19,491 nucleotides of DNA from Boothiomyces macroporosus (GCA_027604185.1 JADGKB010000183.1:1-19491), one strand, 5' to 3'. Positions 1-8,641 are shown, counted from the first letter of the stretch. Notes: a model not told the origin generated them from the sequence alone. Program-made: numbers and translations.

Positions 1-20
1 ATGGGATATATTTAAAAAAG

Positions 21-849
21 TTAATAGTCGTCATCATAGTAGTTGCTTTCAAAGTTGCTGTTGAATTTTGAAGAAGAGTAGGCGGAACAGTAGAAAGCTG
101 GCATTGAGCTAGAACATGCGTTTGGGCAGACATTTTGCACATACCAAGCACCATTGTTGCACATTAGGAATTGGTTTCCATTGCATGCCGAGATATCGCC
201 TTTTTGTGGGTTACATGGCCCACCCGAAACTGGCAAACCTTGGACTGGAGGAGGGTTGTTTGGTGGGTTGTTTGGAGGTGGGTTGTTTGGTGGGTTGTTT
301 GGAGGAGGATTGTTTGGTGGGTTTTGGTTTCCTCCTTGGTTTCCTCCTTGGTTGTAGTTTGTACAGTCGTGCGGATTAACTACCTGATCGCAAGTGCTTG
401 GGTTGCAAGTGTTTTGCACAACCCATCGCTGGCTAGGCTTATCGCAAGTCAAAAAGTTGTGTCCATTGCAAGCCGAGACATCTCCGTTCTGGCTGCTGCA
501 AGTCTGCCCAGCAACAATCCCGCTGTTTGGATTAACAGGCGGGACAGGGGCGTTGCCGCCAGAGTTGTTGTTGCAGTTGTAAGGACCGACATCGATCGAG
601 CACAGGTTTGCACAGGTGTTTTGAACAGTCCTACCGTAAAGCACAAATTACCATCGCTGCGAGGTGGGATCGCAGGTCAAAAAGTAGTTTCCAGTGCAAG
701 CGGATATATCTGGGCCATAGGCAAGACTGTCCAACAGCAATCGCGAATTGCTTGGAGAAGCGGCCGTTGGAGCTGTGGTGTTTCGAGTATCGGTAGCGGG
801 CTTCGGCAAAGACAGCTTGAGCTGCAGCAAGAATGAAGATGGTTTGCAT
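21..849 (-). CDS. Secreted Cys-rich repeat protein (chitin-binding-like), frameshifted
   Basis: The start codon at 849 opens a signal peptide (MQTIFILAAAQAVFAEA). Three copies of a module follow, with the pattern G-x-x-C..GD[IV]SAC.G..F[LM].C..W.VQN.C..C..C. The second and third are separated by a Pro/Asn-rich linker (PPNNPP repeats), and the C-terminus is acidic (YYDDDY). A 21-nt GT-AG intron at 631-651 splits the first module; removing it gives QRW-TVQNTC, matching QRWVVQNTC in module 2. The first module also needs a +1 frame change near 711-723: GQSC is in the signal-peptide frame, but YGPDISAC is one base off. This could be an allelic or sequencing indel or a decaying gene. Corrected length is about 268 residues. 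Cysteine and Gly/Trp spacing is reminiscent of CBM19-like chitin-binding modules, but I cannot assign the family. A secreted or cell-wall location is inferred. Confidence 0.6.
240..352. repeat. Coding minisatellite (Pro/Asn linker)
   Basis: Imperfect repeats built from gggttgtttggtgg and gggttgtttggagg-type units, followed by two copies of tttcctccttgg. On the minus strand they encode the NPPNNPPPNN linker and the preceding GGNQGGNQ stretch of the secreted protein. Length variation between strains would be expected. Confidence 0.8.
631..651 (-). other. Intron, 21 nt, secreted Cys-rich gene
   Basis: Starts GTAATT and ends GGTAG on the minus strand; phase 2 (TG|G). Reading through gives TAA immediately after the Trp codon. 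Confidence 0.8.
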
Positions 850-874
850 TTCCGATTACCAATTATTTTGGTGA

Positions 875-881
875 TTTTATA
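875..881 (-). promoter_or_regulatory. TATA box of secreted Cys-rich gene
   Basis: TATAAAA on the minus strand, first T 32 bp upstream of the start codon at 849. Confidence 0.6.
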
Positions 882-945
882 CTACAACCACGCCACTCTT
901 CTAAATCAAAAAATTGTGCAGCCACAGGAATAGATGTATATCCAC

Positions 946-1028
946 ATATTGTGAGTTTGCGGAATGTTAGGTTAATATTGTGAGTTTGCGGAATGTTAGG
1001 TTAATATTGTGAGTTTGCGGAATGTTAG
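946..1028. repeat. 29-bp tandem repeat, about 2.9 copies
   Basis: Unit starts atattgtgagtttgcggaat. Copies begin at 946, 975 and 1004 and are identical until the third runs into atttaa. No coding or transposon features. Confidence 0.95.
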
Positions 1029-1167
1029 ATTTAATTTGATGAAGATTTCTAGTTGGTACTAGCCACCATGTCAAGATTCACGACCATGCCTCAGCTGTAA
1101 GGTACTACTAGATCTACTTGGTCCTACCACAAATTACCAACCACAATAAGTGCGAATATTATTGTAA

Positions 1168-1174
1168 TTTATTA
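1168..1174 (-). terminator. Poly(A) signal overlapping FKBP2 stop codon
   Basis: TAATAAA on the minus strand: the first TAA is the stop codon and AATAAA starts at its second base. Confidence 0.7.
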
Positions 1175-1592
1175 CAATTCAGTTCTCTTGTTTACAATTT
1201 CCAACAACTCAACATCGAACACTAGAGTAGCACCACCAGGAATCGCACCGCCAGCACCTCTATCACCGTACCCAAGATTAGGAGGAATAGTCAGCTTTCT
1301 CTTTTCTCCAACACACATCCCTAAAAGACCTACATCAGGAAAGAATACCTTGGTCCCATCCCTTGATTACTTGTCCAGCACCCAGCACAAACTCAAACGG
1401 ACCTCTTCCAACTGAAGAATCAAATTGCTTTCCTTCAAACAACTTGCCAGTGTAATGCATCTTCAGCTTGTCTCCAACTTGAGCCGCAACGCAATCCTCA
1501 GGAGCGATCTTGTGCTTGATTCCGATTTGCAATGTTTTTGGAGGATCTTTGCAAATCACTCCTGCTACTAAAATCAGTGCTTGGATTTTCAT
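1172..1592 (-). CDS. FKBP2: FKBP2-type ER peptidyl-prolyl cis-trans isomerase
   Basis: A 133-residue FK506-binding protein. Residues 1-14 form a short signal peptide ([14 protein letters not shown]) and about 22-128 a single FKBP domain with the usual pocket residues: Y47 in HYTG, F57-D58, F66/F68, V75-I76, W79, Y102 and F119. The protein ends in RTEL, the same ER-retrieval-type tail known from mammalian FKBP2, so it probably acts on proline isomerisation in the ER lumen. A 19-nt intron at 1330-1348 interrupts WDQG|LLGM; without removing it the domain ends at an early stop. The stop codon TAA (1172-1174) is embedded in TAATAAA, so the 3' UTR must be very short. It is divergent from MPC1 across only 30 bp and has no obvious TATA box. 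The full length matches the family. Very likely functional. Confidence 0.93.
1330..1348 (-). other. Intron, 19 nt, FKBP2
   Basis: GTATTCTTTCCTGATGTAG on the minus strand, phase 1 (G|GT). CTGAT near the 3' end is the branch-site candidate. Confidence 0.93.
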
Positions 1593-1622
1593 CTAAATTT
1601 TCCAAGCCTCACTTTTCATTAA
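1593..1622. promoter_or_regulatory. 30-bp bidirectional spacer FKBP2/MPC1
   Basis: The start codons of FKBP2 (1592, -) and MPC1 (1623, +) are separated by 30 bp with no TATA box. Core promoters of both genes must lie in this spacer or inside the opposite coding region. Confidence 0.7.
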
Positions 1623-1984
1623 ATGTCGAATCCAGTTGCTCAACGGTCATTGTTAAAAACATTTGGATTCAATTCCGGAAAAGAGTTTCGATCGTATATC
1701 TTTAGTACTCACTTTTGGGGACCGGTGGCTAACTGGGGATTGCCTATTGCGGCGATTGCTGATACTCAGAAATCACCAGAGTTCATTTCTGGCAAGATGA
1801 CTACCGTGCTATCTGTTTATTCTTGTTTGTTTATGGTGTTTGCCTTGAAAGTGCAACCGCAGAACATGCTGTTGTTTGCCTGCCATGCCACTAATGAAGG
1901 TAAATATTTTTAATATTAGCTGCGCAACTGGTTCAAGGATACAGATTCATTGATTACTACTATTTGAATAAAAAGAAGGATTAA
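1623..1984 (+). CDS. MPC1: Mitochondrial pyruvate carrier subunit 1
   Basis: A 113-residue inner-membrane protein, one half of the MPC1/MPC2 heterodimer that imports pyruvate into the mitochondrial matrix. Family landmarks are all present: [20 protein letters not shown] (about 29-48), [27 protein letters not shown] and, after splicing, [10 protein letters not shown] 20-nt intron at 1900-1919 splits NE|AAQ in phase 1; reading through it stops after six codons. The start at 1623 gives a short basic N-terminus typical of MPC1, which uses internal rather than cleaved targeting. The C-terminal [10 protein letters not shown] replaces the variable tail of other MPC1 proteins. AATAAA also occurs inside the last coding exon (1967-1972), just before the stop, so it may double as the poly(A) signal. 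No MPC2 partner is in the window. Confidence 0.96.
1900..1919 (+). other. Intron, 20 nt, MPC1
   Basis: GTAAATATTTTTAATATTAG, phase 1; TTAAT sits next to the 3' site as branch candidate. Confidence 0.95.
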
Positions 1985-2412
1985 ATTCTAGATATTAAGA
2001 TATGGATTGTGGTTAGAGCTTTTAACTTGGATGGGGGTGGTATTGTATAACCGACGGGAATATGAAGGATGAGTATGGTTGTAATCCACTTTTAAACCAC
2101 CGTGCCAGCTAGTAAGCTGAGTGACAAACCTAGATCAAAGAGTTCAATTCAACCGATGAAACTCGCCGAATTCACAGCGCTGCCCAAATAATGACACACT
2201 TGAGGATTGGTCCCAAAAGGGCTGTTTGGTTATAAAATGGATTGCACGAACGAGAAATCTCGGAGGTTCTTTGGAAGGCAAATCCAATTGTTAATGCGCA
2301 TCTGGGTAGCTGTGTTTCCTTGTATATTAACGAATTCAAATTGTACTACTGAAAGGCATGTGGTATGTGGCTTGGAAGGTTATAAAATCGCCCTTAATTA
2401 CAGAACAGACAA
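1985..2412 (+). other. Intergenic region upstream of M13 peptidase
   Basis: Non-coding as far as I can see. Two near-identical ggttataaaat boxes occur, near 2230 and 2379; the second is the likely TATA box of the peptidase. A short ORF beginning ATGGATTGC near 2237 overlaps the peptidase start out of frame; it is either a 5' leader uORF from an upstream start site or chance. Confidence 0.5.
2381..2387 (+). promoter_or_regulatory. TATA box of M13 peptidase
   Basis: TATAAAA, 32 bp upstream of the ATG at 2413, leaving room for almost no 5' leader. Confidence 0.6.
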
Positions 2413-4428
2413 ATGGTGAACCCTAACGTTGCGATCGATCCTCTCAACTTTGACTATTCAGTCGCTCCTACTGAATCGTTCTATAGACATGTGAATGGCG
2501 GATGGTTGGCTAGAACCAACTTTCCTGGTGACGAATCAAGATGGGGAACATTCAGCGAATTGGACGCTAAAAGCAAGAACGACCTGAAGGAAATCTTTGA
2601 ATCTTTTTCAAATTCTAAAGAGGGAACTGCATTGATTGCAGAATTGTTTCTGTCTGGAATGAATGAACAGCAGATTGAAGATTACGGATTTGAACCAATC
2701 AATGATGCCCTAGTTGAATTGGACAACATCCAAGACAAGGCTGAATTATTGAATTATTCCGCAAAGTTGCAGCTGCAAGGATTATTCTCTGGGTTCTGGT
2801 AATTATCAATAATCTAGGTATACTCTGGTAATCCCAGATTTGAAAAACTCTAACGTGAATATGGTCATGTCTGGACAGAACGGAATCTCTCTTCCAGACA
2901 AGGAATACTATGTCAAAGAAACTCATCTAGAAAAACAAAAGAAATTTGTGGAGTTTGTTTCGAAACTGTTTGTTGAATTTGGTTACAATGTAGTGGAAGC
3001 TCAAAAGATTGCTGAATTGGTGTTTTCAATCGAGAAACGAATTGCTGAATTCTCGGTTGATACAGTGGATAGGAGAGATATTGAAAAAATGTACCACAAG
3101 ATGTCTTTGGAAAAAGTGTGCGAGCTGGCTCCTTCTATTAACTGGGCAGCGTTCTATGGATCATTGGGGTTGAAAGATCTTGATCAAGTCAATCTCGAGA
3201 GAACAGAATTCTTTCAAGAAATTGACAAACTCATTTCTGAAACTGACTTGCAAGATTTAAAACTATTCATCAAGGCCCATGTTTTAATTGAATCATCTCA
3301 ATACCTACCAAAAAGAGTAGCTGATCATCATTTCGACTTTTTTGTTACTGCTTTAACTGGAGTAAAAGAAAGAAAACCGCGTTTCAAGGCTGTCATTGAA
3401 TTTGTAGGCTCCAAGTTGGGAGATGATGTTTCTCGTTTGTACGTTGAAAAACACTTTGGCGATAAAGCTAAAGCTGCTGCTAAAGAAATGGTTTCTTTTA
3501 TCTTGGAAGCATTCAAGGAACGGCTTGAAACAATTGACTGGATGACTGAAGGGACAAAAGTAAAAGCACTTGAAAAATTATCTACTTTCAAGGTAAAGAT
3601 CGGCTATCCAGACCAATGGGAGGATTATTCAAGCTTGAATGGAGTAATCAAGAGATCCAATGCTTACCTGACAAATGTCAGAGCTGCTTCTGAATTTGCA
3701 ACAAAGCTATTACTAAAAGAAGCTGGGCAATTGGTAGACAAGGAAAAGTGGAGAATGCCTGCCTACATGGTTAATGCATACTATAACCCTCTTGGCAATG
3801 AAATTGTATTCCCAGCTGGTATTTTACAGCCACCATTCTTTTACGCTCCAACAGATGAATATCCACTTGGAAACCCCGCAATGAACTTTGGAGCTATCGG
3901 GATGGTAATTTCACATGAAATCAGCCATGGTAAAAAGCATTAATTACAGGATACGATGATCAAGGTAGGGCTTTTGATGCGCAAGGAAACATGAACGACT
4001 GGTGGCAGACTGAAGACTCTGAAAACTTTAAAAGCAGAGCTGAAAAAATAATTGCTCAATTCAACGAGTACGAATTCTTTGGCCGTAGCCTAAACGGAAA
4101 ACTATGCCAAGGAGAGAACATTGCTGATTTGGGCGGTATCAACGTATCATACCTTGCACTCCAAAAGTACATTTCCAAGCATCCACAATTACCCATGCAC
4201 AAAAAGTATACTCTGGAGCAGCTCTTCTTTATCTCGTTTGCACAGATTTGGAGAAACCTAATTCGTAAAGAAAAAGCTATTGATTTGCTGATTTCTGATC
4301 CACATAGTCCGGGTGAATTTAGAGTTGATGGGACATTGGCCAACCTTGACACTTTTCATCGTGCGTTTGGGGTGCTGCCTGGCGATAGAATGTACCGGGA
4401 AGCTGAAAAACGAGTGTCTATTTGGTAA
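2413..4428 (+). CDS. M13 family zinc metallopeptidase (neprilysin/PepO-like)
   Basis: A 658-residue, three-exon gene. The N-terminal peptidase_M13_N region begins directly with FYRHVNGGWL, as in soluble bacterial PepO-type enzymes; there is no signal peptide or membrane anchor, so a cytosolic enzyme cleaving short peptides is inferred. Catalytic features are complete: NAYY (448-451) for substrate backbone binding, HEISH (H495, E496, H499) for zinc and catalysis, ENIAD (E555 zinc ligand, D559), and HSPGEFR near the end. The C-terminus KRVSIW matches the family's terminal Trp. Introns at 2799-2817 (19 nt, GFW|YTL) and 3930-3949 (20 nt, HG|YDDQG) are each supported by family continuity. The stop is inside TAATAAA. 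An upstream anchor exon cannot be fully excluded but none was found. Confidence 0.94.
2799..2817 (+). other. Intron 1, 19 nt, M13 peptidase
   Basis: GTAATTATCAATAATCTAG, phase 2 (TG|G); ATAAT near the 3' site. Confidence 0.95.
3930..3949 (+). other. Intron 2, 20 nt, M13 peptidase
   Basis: GTAAAAAGCATTAATTACAG, phase 1, directly after the zinc-binding HEISHG; TTAAT is the branch candidate. Confidence 0.95.
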
Positions 4429-4432
4429 TAAA
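4426..4432 (+). terminator. Poly(A) signal overlapping M13 stop codon
   Basis: TAATAAA, beginning with the stop codon itself. Confidence 0.7.
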
Positions 4433-4525
4433 TATGCCCCATCTTGGTCTTTACATTTAAGTGGTGCATTCTTTGATACGAGTGTTTTAATTGAATTAAA
4501 TATTCTTGTGTTTTAAATCGTTGTG

Positions 4526-4540
4526 TTGGCGATTCGCCAA
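4526..4540. promoter_or_regulatory. 15-bp palindrome upstream of seven-helix gene
   Basis: TTGGCGATTCGCCAA: perfect 7-bp arms around one T, 50 bp before the ATG at 4590. It could be a dimeric transcription-factor site; function unproven. Confidence 0.4.
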
Positions 4541-4589
4541 ATAATCATTGTGGTCATTTAGACGTGGATGTCAAAAAAGTCTAACCTGC

Positions 4590-6308
4590 ATGACATTTCA
4601 AAATATCTTTCAATCGATATGGACCACAACAGAGTGCCAGGGACCACCGCAAATAATGGTAGTGTTTAATGAAACTAACCCAACACCACTGTACACCGTG
4701 TCTATTATTGAAAATCCTATTGGTGTTTGTGGAATGGATGAAGTTCCAAAAGGTACTGGCTGCTGCCTTAGTTCTTTGGATATAAATGAATCACTGGGGT
4801 ACGGGTCCAACAGTTACAATTATCTGGCTAGTATATCTGTTGATGGCTCAATTCCAATATCAGCAAACAATTATAATTACTGTGTCTTGAATGCGCTCGA
4901 CAGTAGTGCTTTATTTGGATATCATCAGCTGTATTTATTGAATGGCACTTGCTACCAACATTTTTATTGTTCATCTGATGGATTACGGTTCTATCAATAT
5001 CCAAACTGCCAAGGTATATTCTCTCTTCCACTCCCTAACACAACGGTAGGCAACTTTAGCTATTCGTCAAGTACAGTCAACAACGCAAATCAAACGTTTG
5101 ACTGGACAGGATATTTTCCAGGCGGTCTATTCGTTCCACAGTACAAATCCGCCTTTGAAGTTTTCTCGCTAATATTCTATTTACTTTCTATAATAGGCTA
5201 CTTTGGATACTTTGCGTTCTGTCTAAGAGAATTCATCCTGAAAAGAAAATCTAGGGATTTGTACTTGGCCTTGACAGAATTAGCATGGTGCTTTTCAATC
5301 ATTTACGAACTAGTGTACTTGAATGTGCTTGTTAATGATATCCAAACAGTAATCTTGATGGACGTTGTTGCTACTTTTGAAATGGCACCCAGTTTGTTTT
5401 CAACAATGATTAGTGGATCAATGTTGCTGGATATCTTTAATTTAAACACCAGAATACAGTACCAGATGGCCGTGTATGGAGGATTGACTTTGGTTTTTGT
5501 TGTACTATATGGACCGGAAATTGTCAGTTATTTGATTCAGTGGTTTGGGTATCAAGATATCAGCTTTTACTTGCACATTAGCGCTTCGAATTTCTATTTA
5601 TACTGGTTCATTTTTGTGATGATATTCGATTCATTTCCTCCTCTAACTTTGCTAGTAATGATTGTCAAACAATTCCTAGTGAAAAGAAATAGAGCTAATA
5701 TCACTGGGACGCTATTTGATTACTTGGTAAAGAACTGGAGGATTGTTGCTTTGCTGGTATTCCAAGTATGCAACTCTGTGGTTTACTTTGTGCTCTCTTA
5801 CATCAAAAGACAAACCAACAATTTGCACAATGACAGAAACGCGGTTGCGATGAGTGGTTACATTGTTCTGGTATATTTTCTCCACAACACGTTCATAATT
5901 GCAGTGTACTTGGTGCTTCGTGCAATGGCGAGTGAGATTGTTCATCCAGATATGGCAACTACAACAAAAAATGCGGACAATATTCTAGATATGGAAAGCC
6001 TCAATGACAATCAGACTGGCTTTTCTGAATATGGAATGGCACAAAAGGTGCAAAATGTACAAAAAGTACAAAAAGTGCAAAATGTGTCGGGGATTACGAA
6101 TGTTGCTCCAGATTCATCTATGCAACAGAATTTCGCGGATAATTTAAACGCGAAATTAATGCAATTGGGAAATACTTTGTTTGGTAATCAATACGATTCG
6201 CAAATCAGTGGTGCTTCTCAATCCCAGGCAGAACCAAAGGAAGACTTTGCGGATAAATTGAATGCCAAGTTAATGAATTTACCAACCGGCCCAACAAGCT
6301 CTCAGTAA
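4590..6308 (+). CDS. Seven-helix membrane protein with Cys-rich ectodomain
   Basis: A 572-residue uninterrupted ORF. Residues 1-188 form an ectodomain with eight Cys (16, 47, 58, 59, 98, 121, 127, 140) and six N-glycosylation sequons (N27, N66, N118, N150, N155, N167). Seven hydrophobic helices follow at about 190-213, 224-245, 254-282, 292-318, 337-362, 383-405 and 421-443, then a soluble tail. The tail has a KVQNV/QKVQ repeat (486-499) and a duplicated motif, FADNLNAKLMQL (515) and FADKLNAKLMNL (553). The topology is receptor-like (N-out, C-in), but I do not recognise a named GPCR class. No signal peptide is seen. In-frame codons run upstream of 4590 only with non-ATG starts, so the true N-terminus is uncertain. 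AATAAA lies 9 bp after the stop. Sec14 starts 48 bp downstream. Confidence 0.8.
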   Translation: MTFQNIFQSIWTTTECQGPPQIMVVFNETNPTPLYTVSIIENPIGVCGMDEVPKGTGCCLSSLDINESLGYGSNSYNYLASISVDGSIPISANNYNYCVLNALDSSALFGYHQLYLLNGTCYQHFYCSSDGLRFYQYPNCQGIFSLPLPNTTVGNFSYSSSTVNNANQTFDWTGYFPGGLFVPQYKSAFEVFSLIFYLLSIIGYFGYFAFCLREFILKRKSRDLYLALTELAWCFSIIYELVYLNVLVNDIQTVILMDVVATFEMAPSLFSTMISGSMLLDIFNLNTRIQYQMAVYGGLTLVFVVLYGPEIVSYLIQWFGYQDISFYLHISASNFYLYWFIFVMIFDSFPPLTLLVMIVKQFLVKRNRANITGTLFDYLVKNWRIVALLVFQVCNSVVYFVLSYIKRQTNNLHNDRNAVAMSGYIVLVYFLHNTFIIAVYLVLRAMASEIVHPDMATTTKNADNILDMESLNDNQTGFSEYGMAQKVQNVQKVQKVQNVSGITNVAPDSSMQQNFADNLNAKLMQLGNTLFGNQYDSQISGASQSQAEPKEDFADKLNAKLMNLPTGPTSSQ

Positions 6309-6316
6309 TTGCTTTA

Positions 6317-6322
6317 AATAAA
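6317..6322 (+). terminator. Poly(A) signal of seven-helix gene
   Basis: AATAAA, 9 bp after the stop and 34 bp before the next ATG. Confidence 0.6.
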
Positions 6323-6356
6323 ACTCTAGTCCATTCGTTTTGAATGTGGCGCGCGC

Positions 6357-7227
6357 ATGACAAAATTAAAGTTAAATGAAAAAAGTTTCCAAATGATTGC
6401 TAACCAAGGACCTATAACTTTTTTTCCCAAACCAGTGAAAATACCGCCTGTTGAACTGTCACCGGAACAGCAAGTATTGTTGGATGAACTGCTTTTAAAA
6501 GTGCCAGAACTAGCTCAAGATGAGCAAGAAAAGGAATGGCTGGATAGAGGTTGCTTGTTGCGTTACCTTAGAGCTACCAAATGGGATCTATCGAAATCAA
6601 GTACTCTTTGCTAACCTAGTTGAGAGATTACAAAAGACTTTGGCATGGAGACGCGAATACAAACCACATGAAATTACTTCAGATCATGTACAAGAAGAAG
6701 CAGTTACCGGAAAGCAAATTATATCCGGATTTGACAAATGTGGCCGACCGATCCTGTATTTAATTCCTGCAAGAGAAAATACAAAGACTTATGAGCGCCA
6801 GATGAGGTATACAGTGTACAATATCGAAAAGATTATCAAGATGATGCCAGAAGGCGTAGAAACCTTTTGCATTCTAGTCGATTACCAAGATTTGAGTGTC
6901 ATGACGGCACCACCACTCTCAATCTCTAAACAATTCCTTGAAATATTTGGAAACCACTACCCAGAACGCATGCATATTTCCTTTATCGTTAATCCGTCTT
7001 GGTACATTTGGGTCTTTTTCAAACTTATTCGCCCATTCATTGATCCAGTAACCGCTTCCAAACTACACTTTGTTGGGCAGAATCAAACTAAAAAGGAAGA
7101 TGGGATGGGTGGTTACGTTGAACTTGCTGATTTCATTGACGATCAAATGCTGCTAAAGAATTACGGTGGTACTCATGATTGGGATTGGGACTTTGAGTAT
7201 TACTGGAATAAAATTAAACACCTTTGA
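6357..7227 (+). CDS. Sec14/CRAL-TRIO phospholipid-transfer protein
   Basis: A 283-residue protein. A CRAL-TRIO N-terminal helical domain (about 40-105, RYLRATKWDLSKS...LAWRREY) is followed by the lipid-binding CRAL-TRIO fold (about 115-262), with GRPILYLIPAREN, CILVDYQDLS, FGNHYPERMHISFIVNPSWY and KLHFVG landmarks. The family exchanges phosphatidylinositol with another lipid at cytosolic membrane faces and supports phosphoinositide signalling. Overall layout resembles Pdr16/Sfh-type yeast proteins more than classic Sec14, but this is a judgement by eye. A 19-nt intron (6601-6619) joins SKS|IERLQKTLAWR in phase 1 and carries a textbook CTAAC branch sequence. Start ATG at 6357 lies 48 bp after the upstream stop, so the promoter must overlap the preceding gene's 3' end. 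The C-terminal DWDWDFEYYWNKIKHL is intact. Confidence 0.93.
6601..6619 (+). other. Intron, 19 nt, Sec14-like gene
   Basis: GTACTCTTTGCTAACCTAG, phase 1 (A|TT); CTAAC ends 4 nt before the 3' splice site. Confidence 0.95.
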
Positions 7228-7384
7228 AGTCTATTTTTGTGACATTGAGTTTTGCTTGTGCAATATTGGTAATATTTGGTCATTGACACTGATTTGAGGG
7301 GAGGGTGATATACTCTTGATGTTTTGGCGATTTACTTTTCTCAGTGCATCTTATTTGTGCTTTCTTTTGAATCACAGATTTCAC

Positions 7385-7516
7385 TATCATCTCAATACCT
7401 AATACAGTTAGAACCTTTTCATAATCATCTCAATACAGTTAGAACCTTTTCATAATCATCTCAATACAGTTAGAACCTTTTCATAATCATCTCAATACAG
7501 TTAGAGCCTTTACCAA
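7385..7516. repeat. 31-bp tandem repeat, about 4 copies
   Basis: Unit begins atcatctcaatacagttaga. Copies start near 7386 (with an 8-bp insertion), 7424, 7455 and 7486; the last is degenerate at its end. Confidence 0.95.
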
Positions 7517-8020
7517 TAATAATGTAAAGAGAAGCATATCGGGTTCCATCTTTAATTTCTAAATATAGTAAAATTACGCAGATTTCCTTTTCAAGTGAAC
7601 CCTGCCAAAACAACTCTACAAAAAATTAAAAATCATGAATGGGATGAAACAGACTTAATATTCAATGTACCACTTGGATGCTTGTCAGCTGGTTTATAAT
7701 ATAGTGGTTTGAATTCAATTCGTATGTTGATCATACTCTATTCGATATTCATCATGTTGATCATCGTGATTATGAAAGAAATTCCTTTGCCAAGCATTGT
7801 CCTGGATAATATAAATATATTCTTTTATTCTCAAAGATTCCCTTTCATGAACAGCGTTTGATAATACCGTTCAGCCTTCAATTGCAACTAAACCAAACAA
7901 TGAAACTTTCATTTGAAAAGTGTGAATCACCGAAACCAAACTGAAGGAACCCATTGATTGTAATCTGTCAAAAACGGAAAAGGGGGCAAGTTGTTTGGCG
8001 TCCTGCCGGCCCGTCCCAAG

Positions 8021-8028
8021 TATAAATA
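8021..8028 (+). promoter_or_regulatory. TATA box of small secreted protein
   Basis: TATAAATA, 37 bp upstream of the ATG at 8058. Confidence 0.65.
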
Positions 8029-8057
8029 ACCAGTCAATCTGTGTATTTTTATCAAAA

Positions 8058-8390
8058 ATGTTCAAGATTATTGCTCTTTCTCTCTTTGCTACTGCCGCTT
8101 CTGCTGCTGTTACTCCAGTTGATGAGTGTACTGCTGCTTGTTTAGACGATGTCACTGGCAAAAATGAATTGGGAAAGATTACTGATGTCAACGGAATCGC
8201 AGTTGCTCCATTTTCACCTGTATCACTTGGAATTGCATACAGCAACGGAGAAACTGGGTGTCTTTGCAAAAGCAGTGTAAAGCCTGTAACTGTTGATGAT
8301 CAAAAATACACTTGCTTATCATGGTACCATTTCGCTGCTGCTGGACCAAAGAGAGTTCAAAGAACTTTGTATGCTGCATCCAAATGCTAA
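8058..8390 (+). CDS. Small secreted cysteine-rich protein
   Basis: A 110-residue protein with a clear signal peptide (MFKIIALSLFATAASAA). The mature chain of about 93 residues has six Cys (DEC, AAC, GCLC, YTC, terminal SKC), compatible with three disulfides; the last residue is Cys. No family recognised. The ATG at 8058 is chosen over an upstream in-frame non-ATG codon because it begins the signal peptide and sits 37 bp from a TATA box. Intronless. The stop lies inside TAATAAA. A secreted effector- or coat-type role is possible but unsupported. Confidence 0.85.
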   Translation: MFKIIALSLFATAASAAVTPVDECTAACLDDVTGKNELGKITDVNGIAVAPFSPVSLGIAYSNGETGCLCKSSVKPVTVDDQKYTCLSWYHFAAAGPKRVQRTLYAASKC

Positions 8391-8394
8391 TAAA
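8388..8394 (+). terminator. Poly(A) signal overlapping secreted-protein stop
   Basis: TAATAAA beginning at the stop codon. Confidence 0.7.
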
Positions 8395-8626
8395 TTTATT
8401 CAATAGAATGGTTTCAACGTATTTCAACATCTTTACAATTTACTTGGTGCATAGGTAAAGGTGTACAACTTGATTGTACTGCATTGGATTACCAAAACGA
8501 GTAAATTCTCATTCAAGAAACCAATAGCTGCCTAAAGATAGACCACCAGTGCTAAGATTGAGATTATTCCATTGTTCGCGACATGGTTTAACCACTCAAG
8601 TTTAATTTCTTTTGATCCCTTTGAAG

Positions 8627-8641
8627 CCGGAGAATATTCGG
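8627..8641. promoter_or_regulatory. CCG-N9-CGG motif upstream of first Zn2Cys6 gene
   Basis: CCGGAGAATATTCGG, 46 bp before the ATG at 8687. Zn2Cys6 dimers typically bind paired CGG triplets, so autoregulation or cross-regulation is possible. A single occurrence; weak evidence. Confidence 0.3.

Larger units (their letters stand above)
850..1171. other. Intergenic region, promoter plus tandem repeat
   Basis: Holds the TATA box of the leftward secreted-protein gene (875-881), a three-copy 29-bp repeat (946-1028) and the 3' end region of the leftward FKBP2 gene. I see no coding potential in 1030-1165. Confidence 0.6.
7228..8057. other. 830-bp intergenic region
   Basis: Contains a 31-bp tandem repeat (7385-7516), very AT-rich sequence and the promoter of the small secreted protein (TATA at 8021). 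Two ATGTTGATCAT copies occur near 7723-7763. No conserved protein or RNA gene recognised. Confidence 0.6.

Noticed and set aside
171..836. 666-bp plus-strand open frame opposite the secreted Cys-rich gene
   Set aside because: It arises from the repetitive coding sequence on the minus strand; its translation is low-complexity Val/Trp-rich and lacks domains, while the minus strand has a signal peptide and repeated Cys modules.
2237..2419. Small ORF with a hydrophobic stretch before the M13 gene, possibly a membrane-anchor exon
   Set aside because: It is out of frame with the peptidase. A 25-nt GT...AG candidate at its end does not join the frames, and a TATA box lies inside it.
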